A DNA stretch of 64,000 bases from Apium graveolens. Its lineage: Eukaryota > Streptophyta > Magnoliopsida > Apiales > Apiaceae. The position numbers were made by a program, and so were the translations under genes. Location: assembly GCF_009905375.1 (NCBI RefSeq), contig NC_133647.1:3905847-3969846 (forward strand). Direction: 5' to 3'. This document shows positions 47,371 to 60,200 of this stretch, one piece after another (positions within the stretch are counted from its first letter, which is position 1; every line of letters begins with the position of its first letter). The notes beneath the pieces were generated by a model. That model was not told where the DNA came from. It was given only the letters and a program-made list of their open reading frames with translations, and did no database searches.

Positions 47371-47749
47371 AATGCACCTGTTCAGGGGGAGCAAGCTGAT
47401 GATTATATCACATCTCAAGACTCTCAAGAAGCATCATAACCAGTCACTGGCTCTTCAAATTATGATTCATTAAGTTCTGATGAGACAAATTATGACAATT
47501 CTGGAAACTCTGATTATTCAATTCCTGAAAGATCCAACTCAAATTCTGGAATCTCAGAGAGCATAACTTCAGGGGGAGCATCAGAAAATGCTGATGGAGA
47601 CAGCATAGATCACGGGGGAGGATCCAGTTCTAGAGATCAACTTCCATCTGCAAGGAAGTGGACTAAATCACACACACCTGACTTAATAATAGGAGATCCT
47701 GAAGCAAGTGTCAGAACTAGAACATCAACAACAAATGAACGTCTCTATC

Positions 47750-48813
47750 ATTTCTTTCTCTCTCAGACTGAACCAAAGAAAGTGGAAGAAGCTCTTCAAG
47801 ATGCTGATTGGGTGCAAGCAATGCAGGAAAAGTTAAATGAATTTGAAAGAAATAAAGTCTAGATCCTAGTACCAAGATCAAAGGACTGATCAATTATTGG
47901 TACAAAATGGGTGTTCAGAAATAAAACTGACAGTGATGGCACAATTACAAGAAACAAAGCAAGACTGGTTGCTAAATGTTACTCTCAACAAGAGGGTATT
48001 GACTATGATGAAACATTTGCTCCAGTTGTTAGATTGGAAGCCATAAGAATCTTTTTGGCTTATGCTGCTCACAAGAAGTTTGAAATCTTTCAGATGGATG
48101 TGAAAAGTGCTTTTCCCAATATAAAATTGGAAGAAGAGGTATATGTTGAACAACCTCCAGGCTTTGTAGATCCAAAATTTCCAAATCATATCTACAGGCT
48201 TGACAAAGCACTTTATGGCCTTAAACAAGCTCCTAGAGCATGGTATGAGACTCTGGCTCAATTCCTTCTGGAAAGTGGATTTCACAGAGGCACAATTGAC
48301 AAGACTTTATTTTACCTCAACCATGGGAAGGACTTACTTTTGGTACATATATATGTTGATGATATCATTTTTGGCTATACAAATACAACACTTTGTGAAA
48401 GATTTTCCAAGTTAATGCAGTCAAGATATCAAATGAGTATGATGGGAGAGATGAGTTATTTTCTGGGACTTCAAGTCAAACAAACTGAAGAAGGTACTTT
48501 TCTCAGTCAATCCAAGTACACCAGAAATCTACTCAAGAAATTTGGAATGCAAGACAGTTCTATTGCATCAACTCCCATGGCCACTGCCACCAAGTTAGAT
48601 AAAGATACTGGAGCATCAGTAGATATTACTAACTATAGAGGTATGATTGGCTCTTTACTCTATTTAACTGCAAGTAGACCAGATATCATGTATGCTACCT
48701 GTCTTTGTGCAAGATTTCAGGCTGATCCAAGAGAACCTCATCTAATAGTTATGAAAAGAATTTTCAAGTACCTCAAGGGTACAGCTGATCTAGGATTGTG
48801 GTATCCTAGATAA
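47750..48813 (+). pseudogene. copia reverse transcriptase (one long open block)
   Basis: The N-terminal part has stops at about 47860 and 47887. From 47911 an uninterrupted 300-codon block covers [40 protein letters not shown] and the catalytic IYVDDIIFG, then a thumb region ending LWYPR at 48813. This is the best-preserved part of pol. Confidence 0.9.
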
Positions 48814-49306
48814 TCAGATATTAAGCTAATAGGTTACTCAGATGCAGATTTTGCAGGATGCGAAATAGACAGGAAAAACACTAGTGAAAGCTGCCAATTT
48901 CTTGGAGGCAGATTGGTTTCTTGGTTTAGCAAGAAACAGAAATCAATTTCCACATCAACTGCAGAAGCAGAATATATTGCTGCAGGAAGCTGTTGTGCAT
49001 AACTTCCTTGGATGAAGAATTAGTTATTGGACTATGGGTTAGAATTTTCTAAAATACCTATTTACTGTGATAATCAAAGTGCTATTGCTATACAGGAAAT
49101 TTAGTTCAACTCTCAATGACAAAGCACATCAACATTAGGTACCATTTCATAAGGGAACATGTGATGGAAGGTACAGTGGAATTGCATTTTGTTCCAACAG
49201 ATCAACAACTAGCAGATATCTTCACAAAACCACTATGTGAAGCTACTTTTACAAGACTGGTAAATGAACTTGGAATGGTTTCAGGTTCTTTCTCAAAATC
49301 TGTTTA
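48814..49306 (+). pseudogene. copia RNase H, interrupted
   Basis: SDADFAGCEIDRK (about 48839) and STAEAEYIA (about 48957) carry the RNase H acidic residues. Stops occur at 48811-48813, 49000-49002 and 49021-49023, with a shift near 49100. The frame ends DIFTKPLCEATF ... SGSFSKSV at 49306, the usual C terminus of copia pol. Confidence 0.85.
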
Positions 49307-50620
49307 GTTTTTGTTCTCATACATCAGACTTTAGGTCAGTGTTTACAGATTTTCTCATCTCAATGTAATCTGTGCTTAAATTGTAACATATTAAACACTG
49401 CTTATTATCTGATGTGATTCTATAAACTCTGAAAGTGTTTTGAATGTTCTGTGACTATTCAATCCAATGAGGATTATTTTGTTAGATGCTGACTTAGTAG
49501 TCTTTAACAAACTATATATCCCATGTTTGAATTAGTTATTTATGTGGAAATCAATAACACAAGCAAATTCTGATTTTAATCTTAGTCAAATTTACTTCCT
49601 GTATCTTATTACTAAGTCACAAACTAGCTTATTGCTTCTTATCTGTCAAATTCTGATGTCAGTAAATCTTAAGGATGAACTACATGCTTGATAAGCCTCA
49701 CTTATCTGAAGGAAATAAAAGAAAAGAAAAATTGAAATCAGGTACTTCTTTGAGATCTAGAGTAATTATGTGAAAGGGAAGATCCAAGTGCATTGCTGGT
49801 ATTAAGTTATATGCATTAGAAAAGCAAATTTAATTTTCCTTGGTGACTTTTAACATTCTCTGATTACTGGAGAAATATTCTAATAACAACATTAATTCTG
49901 ATGGCAGTTGCAACTCATTTACACTGAGAAGCCCTTGTCAAAAGAATTTCAAAAGATGCATAAAATGAGCACAAACAATTGAGGTGGATTCTTGCATAAC
50001 TTTATTCTACAGTAGACTTCACAATTCAAGACAGATTTTAAGCATTTCTCTTAGTTATGCCTTATTTCTAAGATATACTAAAGTTTATCAGACTTTAATC
50101 TTTATGTGATCATTTGCACATTCACACACTATCACTCCATATGAATGATGAAAATTACTGTGGTGATTAAATTGTTTCTGATAAACAGTTAAGTATTATT
50201 TGCATAAATTCTGAGGACAAGTTCTGATTATGTTTTGATGATTAAACTCTGAAGAAACCAATCAGTATTTATGTGAAGAAACACAGAAACAGTCCTTCAC
50301 TTTTTGAGTACAGATGCCATGTTCTGATGACCGTTAAATTCTGATAATAGTCAAGTTCTGATGCAAATCCTGATGCTTACATGGCATTATTTATTTACTT
50401 GACTTATTTTTGGTATTTACTGTAATGGTTATATTTTTTCAGAAAATAATTAAGTGGGATAAAAACAGTGGTAATCATTCGATTAATGGATTGCGTGTTT
50501 GTTTTGGTAACCGCATCTGAGCAATAATTATTGCACGTTTACCGTGCCCACTAATAATGTTTTAACTGTTTACATGCTGCCAGGTGTAAAATGTATGTTC
50601 TGCTTCACAAATATAGTCGT
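49307..50620 (+). other. Spacer between copia pol and the extra ORF
   Basis: No ORF of note. AT-rich, with scattered 'ttctgat' words, and the same base composition as the surrounding element. No LTR match was seen. Confidence 0.55.
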
Positions 50621-50799
50621 TGTCACGTGGAGAGTATAAATACTAGAGTTAAAATATTTTACAATCTTTTACCTACTTTTACTCTTTTCTAAACTCTCTT
50701 ATTCTCTCTCACTCTCTATTATTCTCTTAAGCTATTTTCTCACAGGCATTTTATCAAACACTCTATACACACACAACTTTTCACTTAATTTTCACAGAA
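50621..50799 (+). promoter_or_regulatory. Promoter-like region of the extra copia ORF
   Basis: A G-box CACGTG (50624-50629) lies just upstream of TATAAATA (50635-50642). About 30 bp further on begins a strongly pyrimidine-rich leader (about 50669-50790) rich in CTCT, ending at the ATG at 50800. The arrangement is that of a plant core promoter with a Y-patch leader, and it sits inside a retroelement, 1.3 kb after pol ends. Confidence 0.6.
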
Positions 50800-53700
50800 A
50801 TGGCACCTAAGGATCTTATCTATGATGGAGCCAAGTTTGTCCCCCACAACTATATGGCTATTCTCAACAAGGACGAGGTTCCTCCAGAACTTCACTTCAT
50901 TCAAGATTTTCTCGCTCGAAGTGAAATTAATTATGCTCTGACCCAACCACAGGCTCTCTCAGGCAAGCAAATTATGGAGTTTTGGAGGTCTGGAGTCTAT
51001 GATAATGGTGGTGAAAGTGGGTCCTCGAGCATCATTTTTACAACAGGGGAAGATGAGCACTTGGTAACCTTGTCAATTGTTCGACAAGCATTGCATCTGC
51101 CAGAAAAATGTACTTACAATTCACAAGTTGGGGAGCCAGCTCTTCAAAACATGATGGCAAATCTTGGCTATGAGAAGTCTTTGTCCAAGCTGGGACAACT
51201 GAAGAGGCCCTACATCAGGTGGGAGTGGAGCTTCTTTTTCGATTGTATTACCAAAGCCTTTGTCAACAAATGCTCAAATTTTGATGATATTTCAATCATG
51301 AGTCAGCAAATCGGGTATGCTCTTCTTAATCAAACTCATTTTAATTATGCTAGTGTTGTGCTAGGGTTTATAAGTGATAGGATGAAAGAAGATAGCAACA
51401 TAGTATATTTTGCTAGATTCTGTCAGCTTATATATAGTTTATGTTATCCTAATACACCTCAAACCTTTAGTGAGTTAATTGAACCCTTTAAACTTCACAA
51501 AAGGGCTTTCACAGACTTATTATCTGCTGATAATAAGAAGAATATACTAAGACCCCTTCAAATTCCTCAATATGTCAAACAATTCTTAGTAAATTCCGAT
51601 CCTCGCACATACTCAACCATATATCCTGATGTTAGGGCTGAGCATCGGTTGGTTTGGGCGGTTTGGAAGGTCCAAACCGAACCAAACCGAAATTAGCGGT
51701 TTCCCTAAAATCCAATCCGAAACCAAACCGTTATGTGAAAAAACCAAACCAAACCAATCCGTTTGAAACGGTTCGATTCGGTTTGGTTTCGGTTTAAACC
51801 GTTTTTCCTATAAAACAAAGTTAGAAATTAAATTAAACTTGAAATTGTAAATGAGAATTGAAATTTTGTACCATATTATTGAATTATATTTTCTATTATA
51901 ATCATATTCAAAAAGAATATATATAAAAATAATGACTTTGAAAAATAAAAAAGGCAAGAAGATGAACGAAAAAGATGTGACCAATTCTTATGCTTTTATT
52001 GAATAAAAATAAAAATAGTGAAAATACAACACATACATGAATATTTATATCTTAGAATAAAATATATTATGATTAGTTCTTTTATATGTTTTAGTTTACA
52101 CATATGTTGTACATAATAATTTTATTATTAATTGCACTTTACTAATATATTTAAATATTCGGTTCGGTTCAGTTATATCGGTCGGTTTGGAGGTAAAAAC
52201 CGAAACCAAACCGAAAAAATTCGGTTTTTAAAATGACAATCCGTAACCGAACCAAACCGTTAGTAAACCGTAAAATTCGGTTTGGTCGGTTTGGATTGGG
52301 CGGTTTCGGTCGGTTTGGATAATTTATGCTCAGCCCTACCTGATGTTGCACCTACACAGCCTACTACTTCTTAACCTCCACCAACCCAGCCTTCCAATAC
52401 TCAACCAGCACAATCCTCTCAACCACAACCATCAGCACCTACCATCAGAACCTCACCTCTCAAGTCCAAATCTAAACCACACTCTGGTACATCTAACCAA
52501 GTGCTAGTTGTGAAATCCGCTACACCATCTCGGCCCAAAACCAAAAGAACTATCTCTGTGCCTAAATCTCCATCAAGGAGAAGAAGAAAGTTGATTATGA
52601 GAGATGAATCTAATGAGGATGAACAAGTCCATGTTCCTGCATCAGAACCTGTGACATTAGAAGCTGAAGAGTCAACTCTTCAGAAGGACAAAGTAATTGA
52701 AGCTTCTGGCATTCAAAAAAGAAAGAGGTCTTCAAATTATGATACAGAACATGTCACTTCTCCATCTAGAAAATCAAGGAAGGTGAGAGCAGGTGTGCAT
52801 ATTGCACAAATTCAATATGAGGCTGTTGAAGATGCTGAGGAAGGGGATCAGGAATCTCTGATCTCATCAGAACCTAGTGTGATTGAAGCCCTGCTAGCAG
52901 CTGAAGAAGTTATGATTCAGGAATCTGAAATTCCTGAAGTCCACATATCAGAACCTGTACAAGAATCTGTGATCTCTTCACCTCACTCTCCATTCAAAGA
53001 AACTGCCTCAGTTGAAGATTCAAAGTTAAGTCCTGAAATTGACATTCACATGTTGAATATTCCAAATGTTTTGTATCTGGAAGCACCACCAGCAAAAGAG
53101 TCAACTCCACATGTTTCTCCAATTTTACAAGCTGAGATACCAACAACACCAATTCTTGATCTTGGAACTGAAGATCAGAATTTAGGCAAAGCTACATCAG
53201 AATCTCCTTCAGTTACACAGACCTTGGTGTTATCAGAAGATGAGGAGATTCTTGCAAGTTCTGGAGAGTCAGCTCCAGTAAATACTTCATTACCTACAGG
53301 AAAGGAGGCTTTATTCCAGTTTGAGGAAGAGGCTCCAGTTCTATGGGAGGTAACCTTTAGAGGGGTTGAGTGGATACATAAATGGAATGATACTGATTTT
53401 ATTCCTAGCCCACATGTTCTGTCAGAACATGTTTTAAAAGCTGATGAGTTGCTGACAAGTTCTGATTTCAAGCATCAACTAAAGGTCACTGCTCTCAGTA
53501 CAAGAACTCTACAAGGTCAACACTCCCAGACTCATGAGAAGGTTGATTAACTTCAGAAAACAACTAATAAGCTAGCTATACAGCAAGATCTAGACAATAA
53601 GAGGTTTAATAGACCAATTCAAGAAAAAGTGACTGCTATTGAGCTTGTTCAAGCCCAGCAGCAGGCCCAACTGGATGAGGTCTTACAAAATCAAGCTGCT

Positions 53701-53892
53701 CAACAGACTCAGTTAAATGAGATCCAATCTTCAGTGAAACTCCTTCTTTCTCTACTCCTTCCAGGTGATGCCAAAAAGGGGGAGAAGGTAGTTAAGTCCA
53801 AATGCTCACCAATCAAGACACTGAAGAAAAAGAATGATCATAATGATGACCAGGGAAACTCTAATGCTCGCTACATGAGTATTATTGCATAA
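50800..53892 (+). pseudogene. Extra ORF downstream of copia pol, split by a MITE
   Basis: The first part (50800-51632) encodes an all-helical-looking domain starting MAPKDLIYDG, with ELHFIQDFLARSEINYALTQ and LSIVRQALHLP. After the MITE (51633-52338) the frame resumes with proline- and glutamine-rich sequence (stop near 52372), a basic patch (KSPSRRRRKL, about 52567), long acidic S/E/P-rich sequence, a stop at 53548-53550, then a glutamine-rich coiled coil (about 53630-53760) to 53892. I see no clear signal peptide or membrane anchor, so envelope function is unsupported; a nucleic-acid-binding or structural role is possible. Its function is unknown. Confidence 0.75.
51633..52338. mobile_element. 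hAT-type MITE, 706 bp, exact 8-bp TSD
   Basis: Terminal repeats TAGGGCTGAGCAT and ATGCTCAGCCCTA are exact inverses. CCTGATGT flanks both sides (51625-51632 and 52339-52346). The subterminal parts are packed with GGTTTGG/CCAAACC words in both orientations. An 8-bp duplication is the hAT signature. There is no transposase. Confidence 0.95.
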
Positions 53893-54602
53893 GTGTTTTG
53901 TGGACCTCGCTCATTGCACGATCAAATAAGCATGTTTGTGTTGTTATGTGTTATCAATAAAAGCTGAATCCTTGTATAACTCTGATAAAAGTTGAAGTGT
54001 TATCAATTATTTTGAGTTTATCGTTTATTCTGTTTATAACCTTGTGATTTCCTTGATGAGTGGTGAGTTATGATTATTGATCTAGTTTCGGAAGTATATC
54101 TGTTAAGCAATTACACACACGCACGTTTCTGGCTTGTGAGTTGGTTTGTGGGATTTGATTGAACTTTGTGCGAATAATTGCATTCACTGAGATGTTGCTT
54201 GTTGGTTGGTTTAGTTATTCTTAGGGGATCATTGCATTCATGTTAGTTGCATTCATGCATTTTTATTTCTTGTTTTTGAGTCTGTTATGCTTGAGGACAA
54301 ACATCGATTCAACTTTGGGGGTGTGTTAAGTGGCATTTATATCCACTTAGAACGCTTCGTAAATGTGTATTCCCCCATTCACTGGGAAGGAATACTCGCA
54401 ACAAAATCATCTTTTTTCTAAAAGTATAAACATTTATAAATCCGATAATTGGATAAGTAAAAACACTTAACTATTCTGAACATAGAATAGCAGATCAGTA
54501 CTTGCATAAATAGAACCATTTAATTCAGCGATATGTAAAAGAGTTATCTATTTTGAAGTGGGAATAGAGAAGAATACTTGCATAATCATAAGCAGTTTAA
54601 TA
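53893..54602 (+). mobile_element. Gypsy-like 3' fragment (PPT and LTR start)
   Basis: 'atgcttgaggacaaacat' (54288) followed by TTTGGGGGTGTG (54317-54328) is the layout found at the 3' end of the internal domain of plant Gypsy elements, with a polypurine tract just before the LTR. The LTR would start at about TGTTAAGTGGCA (54326). No coding region remains and the LTR's other end was not identified. Confidence 0.5.
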
Positions 54603-55329
54603 TAGGGGTGAGCGCGGTGTGGGCGGTGCGGTTTTTTCCTCAAACCGCACATGCGGTTTGATCAAATTTCCAAACCGCACTCGCACCGCGTACCCTCAAA
54701 AACCGCATAAACTACACCACTAAAATGCGGTGTGGTGTAGCGCGGTTCATTGCGGTTTATACATTACAAGTTTAAAAAATTTAAGTAAATACAAAACATA
54801 AATTTAATTAAATATCTGAATAATATAACAAGGTCGTCAATATTCTTTAATAATACAAATTAGAAATTACACACCGTAAAGTTTAACGTAGAAGCTTGGG
54901 TCGACAATTAAATGAGTTCACTATTAAATAATTGGTTTTGTACCATGTGTCTCATTGTTTGTGAAGAAATACAAACAAGATGATCACTACGCAACAATTG
55001 GTCTTGCAGAAATAACATGATCACTAAGTAAGAACTACCACTATGTTACCACTATGTTAAATGGAATCAGACTTAATAAATGGAATTAGACTTAATAAAT
55101 GGAATCATAAAATATAAGTATAATATATATATAATATTATATATATATATATATTAAATATTGCGGTGCGGTGCTGTTTGAACCGCATTTCAGAAATTTA
55201 AAACCAAAACCCGCAATGTACCGCGCAGTTTATTAAAAATTCAAACCGCAAACGCACCACGAAAATTAAAAATCGCGTTTTGCGGTGCGGACGGTTTTTG
55301 TGATTTGTACGGTTTTCTACTCACCCCTA
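54603..55329. mobile_element. hAT-like MITE, 727 bp
   Basis: It begins TAGGGGTGAG and ends with the exact inverse CTCACCCCTA. Dense 'gcggtttg/caaaccgc' words fill both subterminal regions, in the style of the MITE at 51633. No convincing 8-bp target duplication was seen, so the hAT assignment is by resemblance. Confidence 0.75.
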
Positions 55330-56200
55330 GATATGATTGTATCTTAAACATACTTTCTAGTAATATTTTTTCATGATTTTGGTATTGAGTCTATTTGACT
55401 ATAAAATTTTGTAAAATGCCAATTTTTATGAAAAGAAAGGAATTATTTTGAATTAAAAATCCTTCAACCATTATTAAAGATTAGTGGATAAAAAAGTACC
55501 GTTCAATAAATATATTTTATAATAGACATCACCGACATCAATATCGATTGTCAAACAACATAAACATTGGTCAAAAACTATTGACCAGATTTTTGTAGTA
55601 TTAATAATAAAATTAATGTATTATAATTTACTTATTATACCATAATGAAATAATTACATCGACATCAAAATAAAGAAAGTCATTTATTTATTATTGTTGG
55701 ATTGTAGGGTGAAACACAAATACGAGTGAGACCAAATTTAGCACAAAAATATCGTCAAAAAGAATTACCAATTCGGTGTCTCTAGTATTTTTTTTATAAA
55801 ATTACTTACACTTATTTTTTTTTAAAAAAGGTCAAATTTTATGGATGCAGGGCTCCATATCAGGAAATCTACGTCCGTGTCTCTACAGCTATAATATATT
55901 CGGGTGACAAACAGAAATAATTTTTAAAATTGAAATATGTTTTTTAACTTATTTAGAAACTATTTGATGTTGTAGAAATAAAAGACTACAAATATCCTCG
56001 TATTTGTCACGGCTAGTATATATGAATCTTAGAATATACTTGGTGACACAGAGATACTTTATAGTTTTATCATATGAACGGGACAAAATAAGCTACCCCG
56101 GATTATATGAACAATGTTGGTATTAGACATAATGGTGTACGGCCGGAACATGTTTTACGATAGCTAATCTTACTAGGGTTTACTTTACTTTACCAAAATA
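55330..56200. other. Intergenic, with possible CACTA-terminal relic
   Basis: 'gacatcaccgacatcaatatcgattgtc' words and 'agatttttgtagta' (about 55585-55600) resemble a worn CACTA end. No gene. The last part should hold the promoter of the MORF-like gene. Confidence 0.4.
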
Positions 56201-56239
56201 GACAACGAACGAGAAATGAAAAGAGAAAAGAGACAGCTG

Positions 56240-56240
<1 letters not shown>

Positions 56241-56270
<30 letters not shown>

Positions 56271-56271
56271 A
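56241..56271 (+). repeat. GAAA microsatellite in MORF-like leader
   Basis: Seven GAAA units just upstream of the start codon at 56279. Confidence 0.9.
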
Positions 56272-56278
56272 GAAAACA

Positions 56279-56330
56279 ATGGCCAGCCGCCGACTTGCTT
56301 CGTTGTTTGGATCGATCAAAAGGTCATCTG

Positions 56331-56364
<34 letters not shown>

Positions 56365-57221
56365 TGCAACTCCTTCGCTCGTCGGCCGTTTTTGCACAGG
56401 TGGGTCGGGGAACAAAGAAAATGGATGTGACTACAAACACTGGCTAATCCAAGTCGATGAGCCGGGTGGTACTAGAGATCAAATGATTGAGAGTTATGTG
56501 AAGCTCATAGCTAATGTTCTTGGAAGGTATCTTCATTTTTATTTTATTTAGTTGTTCAAGTATAAGTGAATAGTGTTGTCATTTAATTTAGTGTTAAACT
56601 GTTACTGATAAAAGTTGATGCATATGTGATAGTATTAGTAAGTCATTTACTCAGTGACCGTTAAAATGTGAAATAATTCATCAGTTGTTGAGACAGCACA
56701 GCACACACAAGAATTCAATTTTGTAGGCATCTTATTGGTAAGATTATAAACCTGAATGCAACAATTTATTAAGAAGAGTTGCAGTTGTACATACTTTACA
56801 GTCATACAAATTCTTTCTCTGAGTGGAATAGAAATAATATTATTAATTAAAGCCAACATTTGGGAATATTCTTCTTGTAAATTCTATGTCTTGTGTTATC
56901 TGCAGATATGAGATTGTGGCTCTGACCACCACTGGTTCTATGCATTTCTATATAACAACCTAATCTCTACTATTTAGTGGTCATATGAGCTGTATCAATG
57001 AGTTGTATGGCAAGTTTGTACAAATATTAGTTGTGTATTAGTTTCATATCATATAAGATCAATCTTCTCTTATATTTTTCAGTGAGGATGAAGCAAGGAA
57101 AAAGATTTACTCGATCTCTACCAAGTACTACTACTTTGCAGTTGGTGTAAATCAAGCTACAAAGGATTATGATAGGCAGGGCGGGCACAGCGGGGAGGGC
57201 AGTTCCAGTTGCTACATATAG
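56279..57221 (+). CDS. MORF/DAG-like organellar RNA editing factor, short
   Basis: Exons 56279-56526 and 57083-57221 join in frame to 128 codons. MORF proteins enter mitochondria or plastids and support C-to-U editing with PPR proteins. The basic, Ser-rich N terminus (MASRRLASLFGSIKR) looks like a targeting peptide and includes 11 consecutive Ser from a TCA microsatellite. The MORF box starts GCDYKHWLIQVDEPGG (residues 49-64) and continues to GSEDEARKKIYSIST in exon 2. Then the rest of the box (the GVRWVLPDSY part) is absent and a short Gly/Ser tail ends the protein. Family members are usually above 200 residues, so this is truncated or has lost an exon; it may be a pseudogene. Confidence 0.75.
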
Positions 57222-57292
57222 TTCATCAACACCAGTTGGCAAAATGTGATTTCTAAGGCAAAAAAAAAACCGATCCAGCAGTATCCACTTTC

Positions 57293-60200
57293 TTACTGCA
57301 AAATAGCATCAGCTCTGACATCTTCTGCTTTATTGCCCAACTTCACAATCTCTTCTGCATGGACAAGGATCGAGAAAACTCAGAGACAAAGAACGAGGAT
57401 GAAATATTACTCTACAAGCCAAAATTACAATGATCAGAAATACATATTAGTACAATTATTGTACAAAAATATTAAAACCTTTGACACAAATTACTGTAAA
57501 GAATATCTAAACACAACGGTTTTATATAAAGAAGAGTTATGTGAACGGTTTTATATAAAGAAGAGTTATGTGAAAGGCTTTCTGACTGGGTTCTTTCATT
57601 GTCTGAGTTTATAAAACTAGTAAAATTGTGTTGGGTTCTTTCATTGTCTGAGTTCATAAAATTAGGAAAATTGTGTAAAACATGTTGGACAAACGTTTAC
57701 AAAGAAGTTGGATTTTTTCTTAATTATGTACGAAACTGTTTTCTTGCACACCCAACCGTTGTCTCAAAGGTTTATTGTCTCAAAGGTTTATAGCAAAAAA
57801 TTTAACCATGGTTTTATTACTATTGACATAAGAGAAAAATTACAAAGATCTTACATACATATTAATACAAACTTTTGGTTAAAAATGTTATGTAAAATTA
57901 GACCCTTGAATTGCAACGCAATTTTTGTAATAGACATGCAAATTTCATATTCAAAACCAAAAGAACAATACTGACCCTTATATTTGGAATGGTTGGAAAT
58001 AAGTTCCTTAATGCCCTCCTTGTCCAAAGAAACCTTTAAGTACGAAGCTACAGCTGCCACCACCTCCATATCAATTTTTCCATCACAGTATCTGAAGCCA
58101 AACAAGGTTAGTTATTTACAGGGTAAACAAACATTTCACCTTTAAAACCTGGATCAAATTCGTCATATACTCAATCAAATAAGCGTACTAGAAACTAGCA
58201 AATAAGACATATCCAAACTTCAATAAATCCACAATCTATTCTGTCACTGAAAAAACGATTTTCAACTTTCACAAAAAAAACACTATCTAATGCAACTTCA
58301 GCCATTGTTAGTTGACTACAATATTGTAGAGTACGTAGGCATACTAGTAGTATAATTAACATTTGGTCAAGTTATCACCGAATCACATAAATCCTACAAT
58401 TTTGCTACGCAATATTATTCATATATCAACCATTTGTAGATTGACAGGAGCCCGAAAGCAGTAATTTGGACATGGCTCTGGGATGCAAAACTGCACACAT
58501 ATGTGCGAAAGGTAGGGTGAGCAGGATATGTACAGCCCCCTGGTGTATTCCCATAGTTAAAAAAAGGGACTTGCCAGTTGAGCCCCATAATCTGTTTGTA
58601 CCTTTCATCTTCTCCAATGTGTTTATATGTAACTAATTTGGATGTGACAATGTATATATATGTAATCGGTGTTAATAGTTAAGTTTTCACAGCAAGGGAA
58701 ATTTCACCAGAGTGTTCCTTATAAATTTTGTTTTGTAGTAAATATAATTATATACATACACATGAATGTATTGACTCGGACTTTCTTGACTTAACTTTTG
58801 TCTGCTGGTAATTCAATTTAATTTTCCTAATTGAGTATCGAGTCTCTGTCTACATTAAGCAGTTAGCATTTAGTTACTCTGTTGTCAGTGCTTAAAATTG
58901 TATATATTTTAGGCAAAATATGAATCTATATATATATATACTATATTATAATAGACGAAATATTAAAAGTTTGGTAGTCGGTCAATATTTGCTAGTTACT
59001 TGGGGGGGTGTATTCATTTCAGATTTTAAAAGATCGTTAATAATCTATGGATTTTAAAAGATTTTCGTTAATTTTAATTGTTCGCGGACTTTGATGGAGT
59101 TGATCCAAAAATCTTGTAGAGTCTTGCAGATTTTAGTTTTTCAAAAATCCATCAAAATCTCATGTATTTTAAAGAGATTTCAATATATTAAAAATGTACT
59201 AGCAAATCCATCAAAATCCACAACTTTTTTAAATAAAAAAAAAATCCATAGACTTTTGAATACCATCGATTTTTTTAAATCTAAACTGAATACCACCAAA
59301 TTTTGATTGACTTTTTAAAATATAAGTTGAATACACTCAGATTTTAAAAAATTTCCAATCCTTGTTGAATACCATCATATTTTAAAGGATTATTTAAAAT
59401 TCAAATTGAATACCCCATGATTTTCAAAATCCCGACTGAATTCACCCCCTTAGTTACCCTTAATTATTCATGTTATTTTTACATTAGTGCCCGTACTTAA
59501 TTATTTTTATTACCCATTTTCTCATAAACCTATCTTAATCCTGATTATTATATAAAACAATTACCTTAATCAACTACAAGTTATCTTTTTCATTTTTCCA
59601 CCTAAAACACCTCATTTTCAGAAATATTAAGAGACAATTCTAATTAATAAATAAAATAAAATAAAATATAAAATTACTAAGAAGTAACAACTCCTATTTT
59701 AATCCTAATTATACCTTTTTAAATTAAAAAACATTATATTTTTTATTTTTCCAACTAAAACACCTCCTTTCCCAATATTTCCCAATTAAAACACCTCACA
59801 TTCAAAAAATATCACAGGCAATATTCCATTTAATAAAATAAAATAAAATACTATAATTACTAATAACTAACCGATTAACTTTTTCAACTAAAATAAGTTA
59901 TCCATTCTATTTTAAATAAAAAAATTGCTACTTTTTCAATATAAAGGGTAATTTCATTATATTTCGGTTGAAATCAAATATAAAAATATGTAATATTTAA
60001 ATCAGTGCATCTCACGTGATCTAGACAAACATTGAAAATTTTATCTTCGGTACATTCGGTACAGTTGATTTTACAAAGTACCCTTACTTATATAATTTTA
60101 TATATATAAATAAATGTCTTTATTTTCACAAAAAAATATGTCTTAATAACTACAGATGTTAAGGAAATTGCATTATTTTATTTGACCGAGTGCTTTGTAA

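Larger units (their letters stand above)
43044..53892 (+). mobile_element. Ty1/copia retrotransposon with extra downstream ORF, 3' LTR missing
   Basis: 5' LTR (43044-43591), primer binding site, gag, protease, integrase, RT and RNase H, then a 1.5-kb spacer and a further ORF (50800-53892). Order and the presence of an ORF downstream of pol resemble the Sirevirus-type copia group, in which some members carry an env-like extra ORF. Pol has many stops and frameshifts, so it is dead. No sequence matching the 5' LTR occurs after 49306; Gypsy-like sequence begins after 53892. Confidence 0.85.

Noticed and set aside
50800..53892. Envelope protein of an endogenous retrovirus
   Set aside because: No signal peptide, furin-like site or membrane segment is visible; only its position after pol resembles env-like ORFs.
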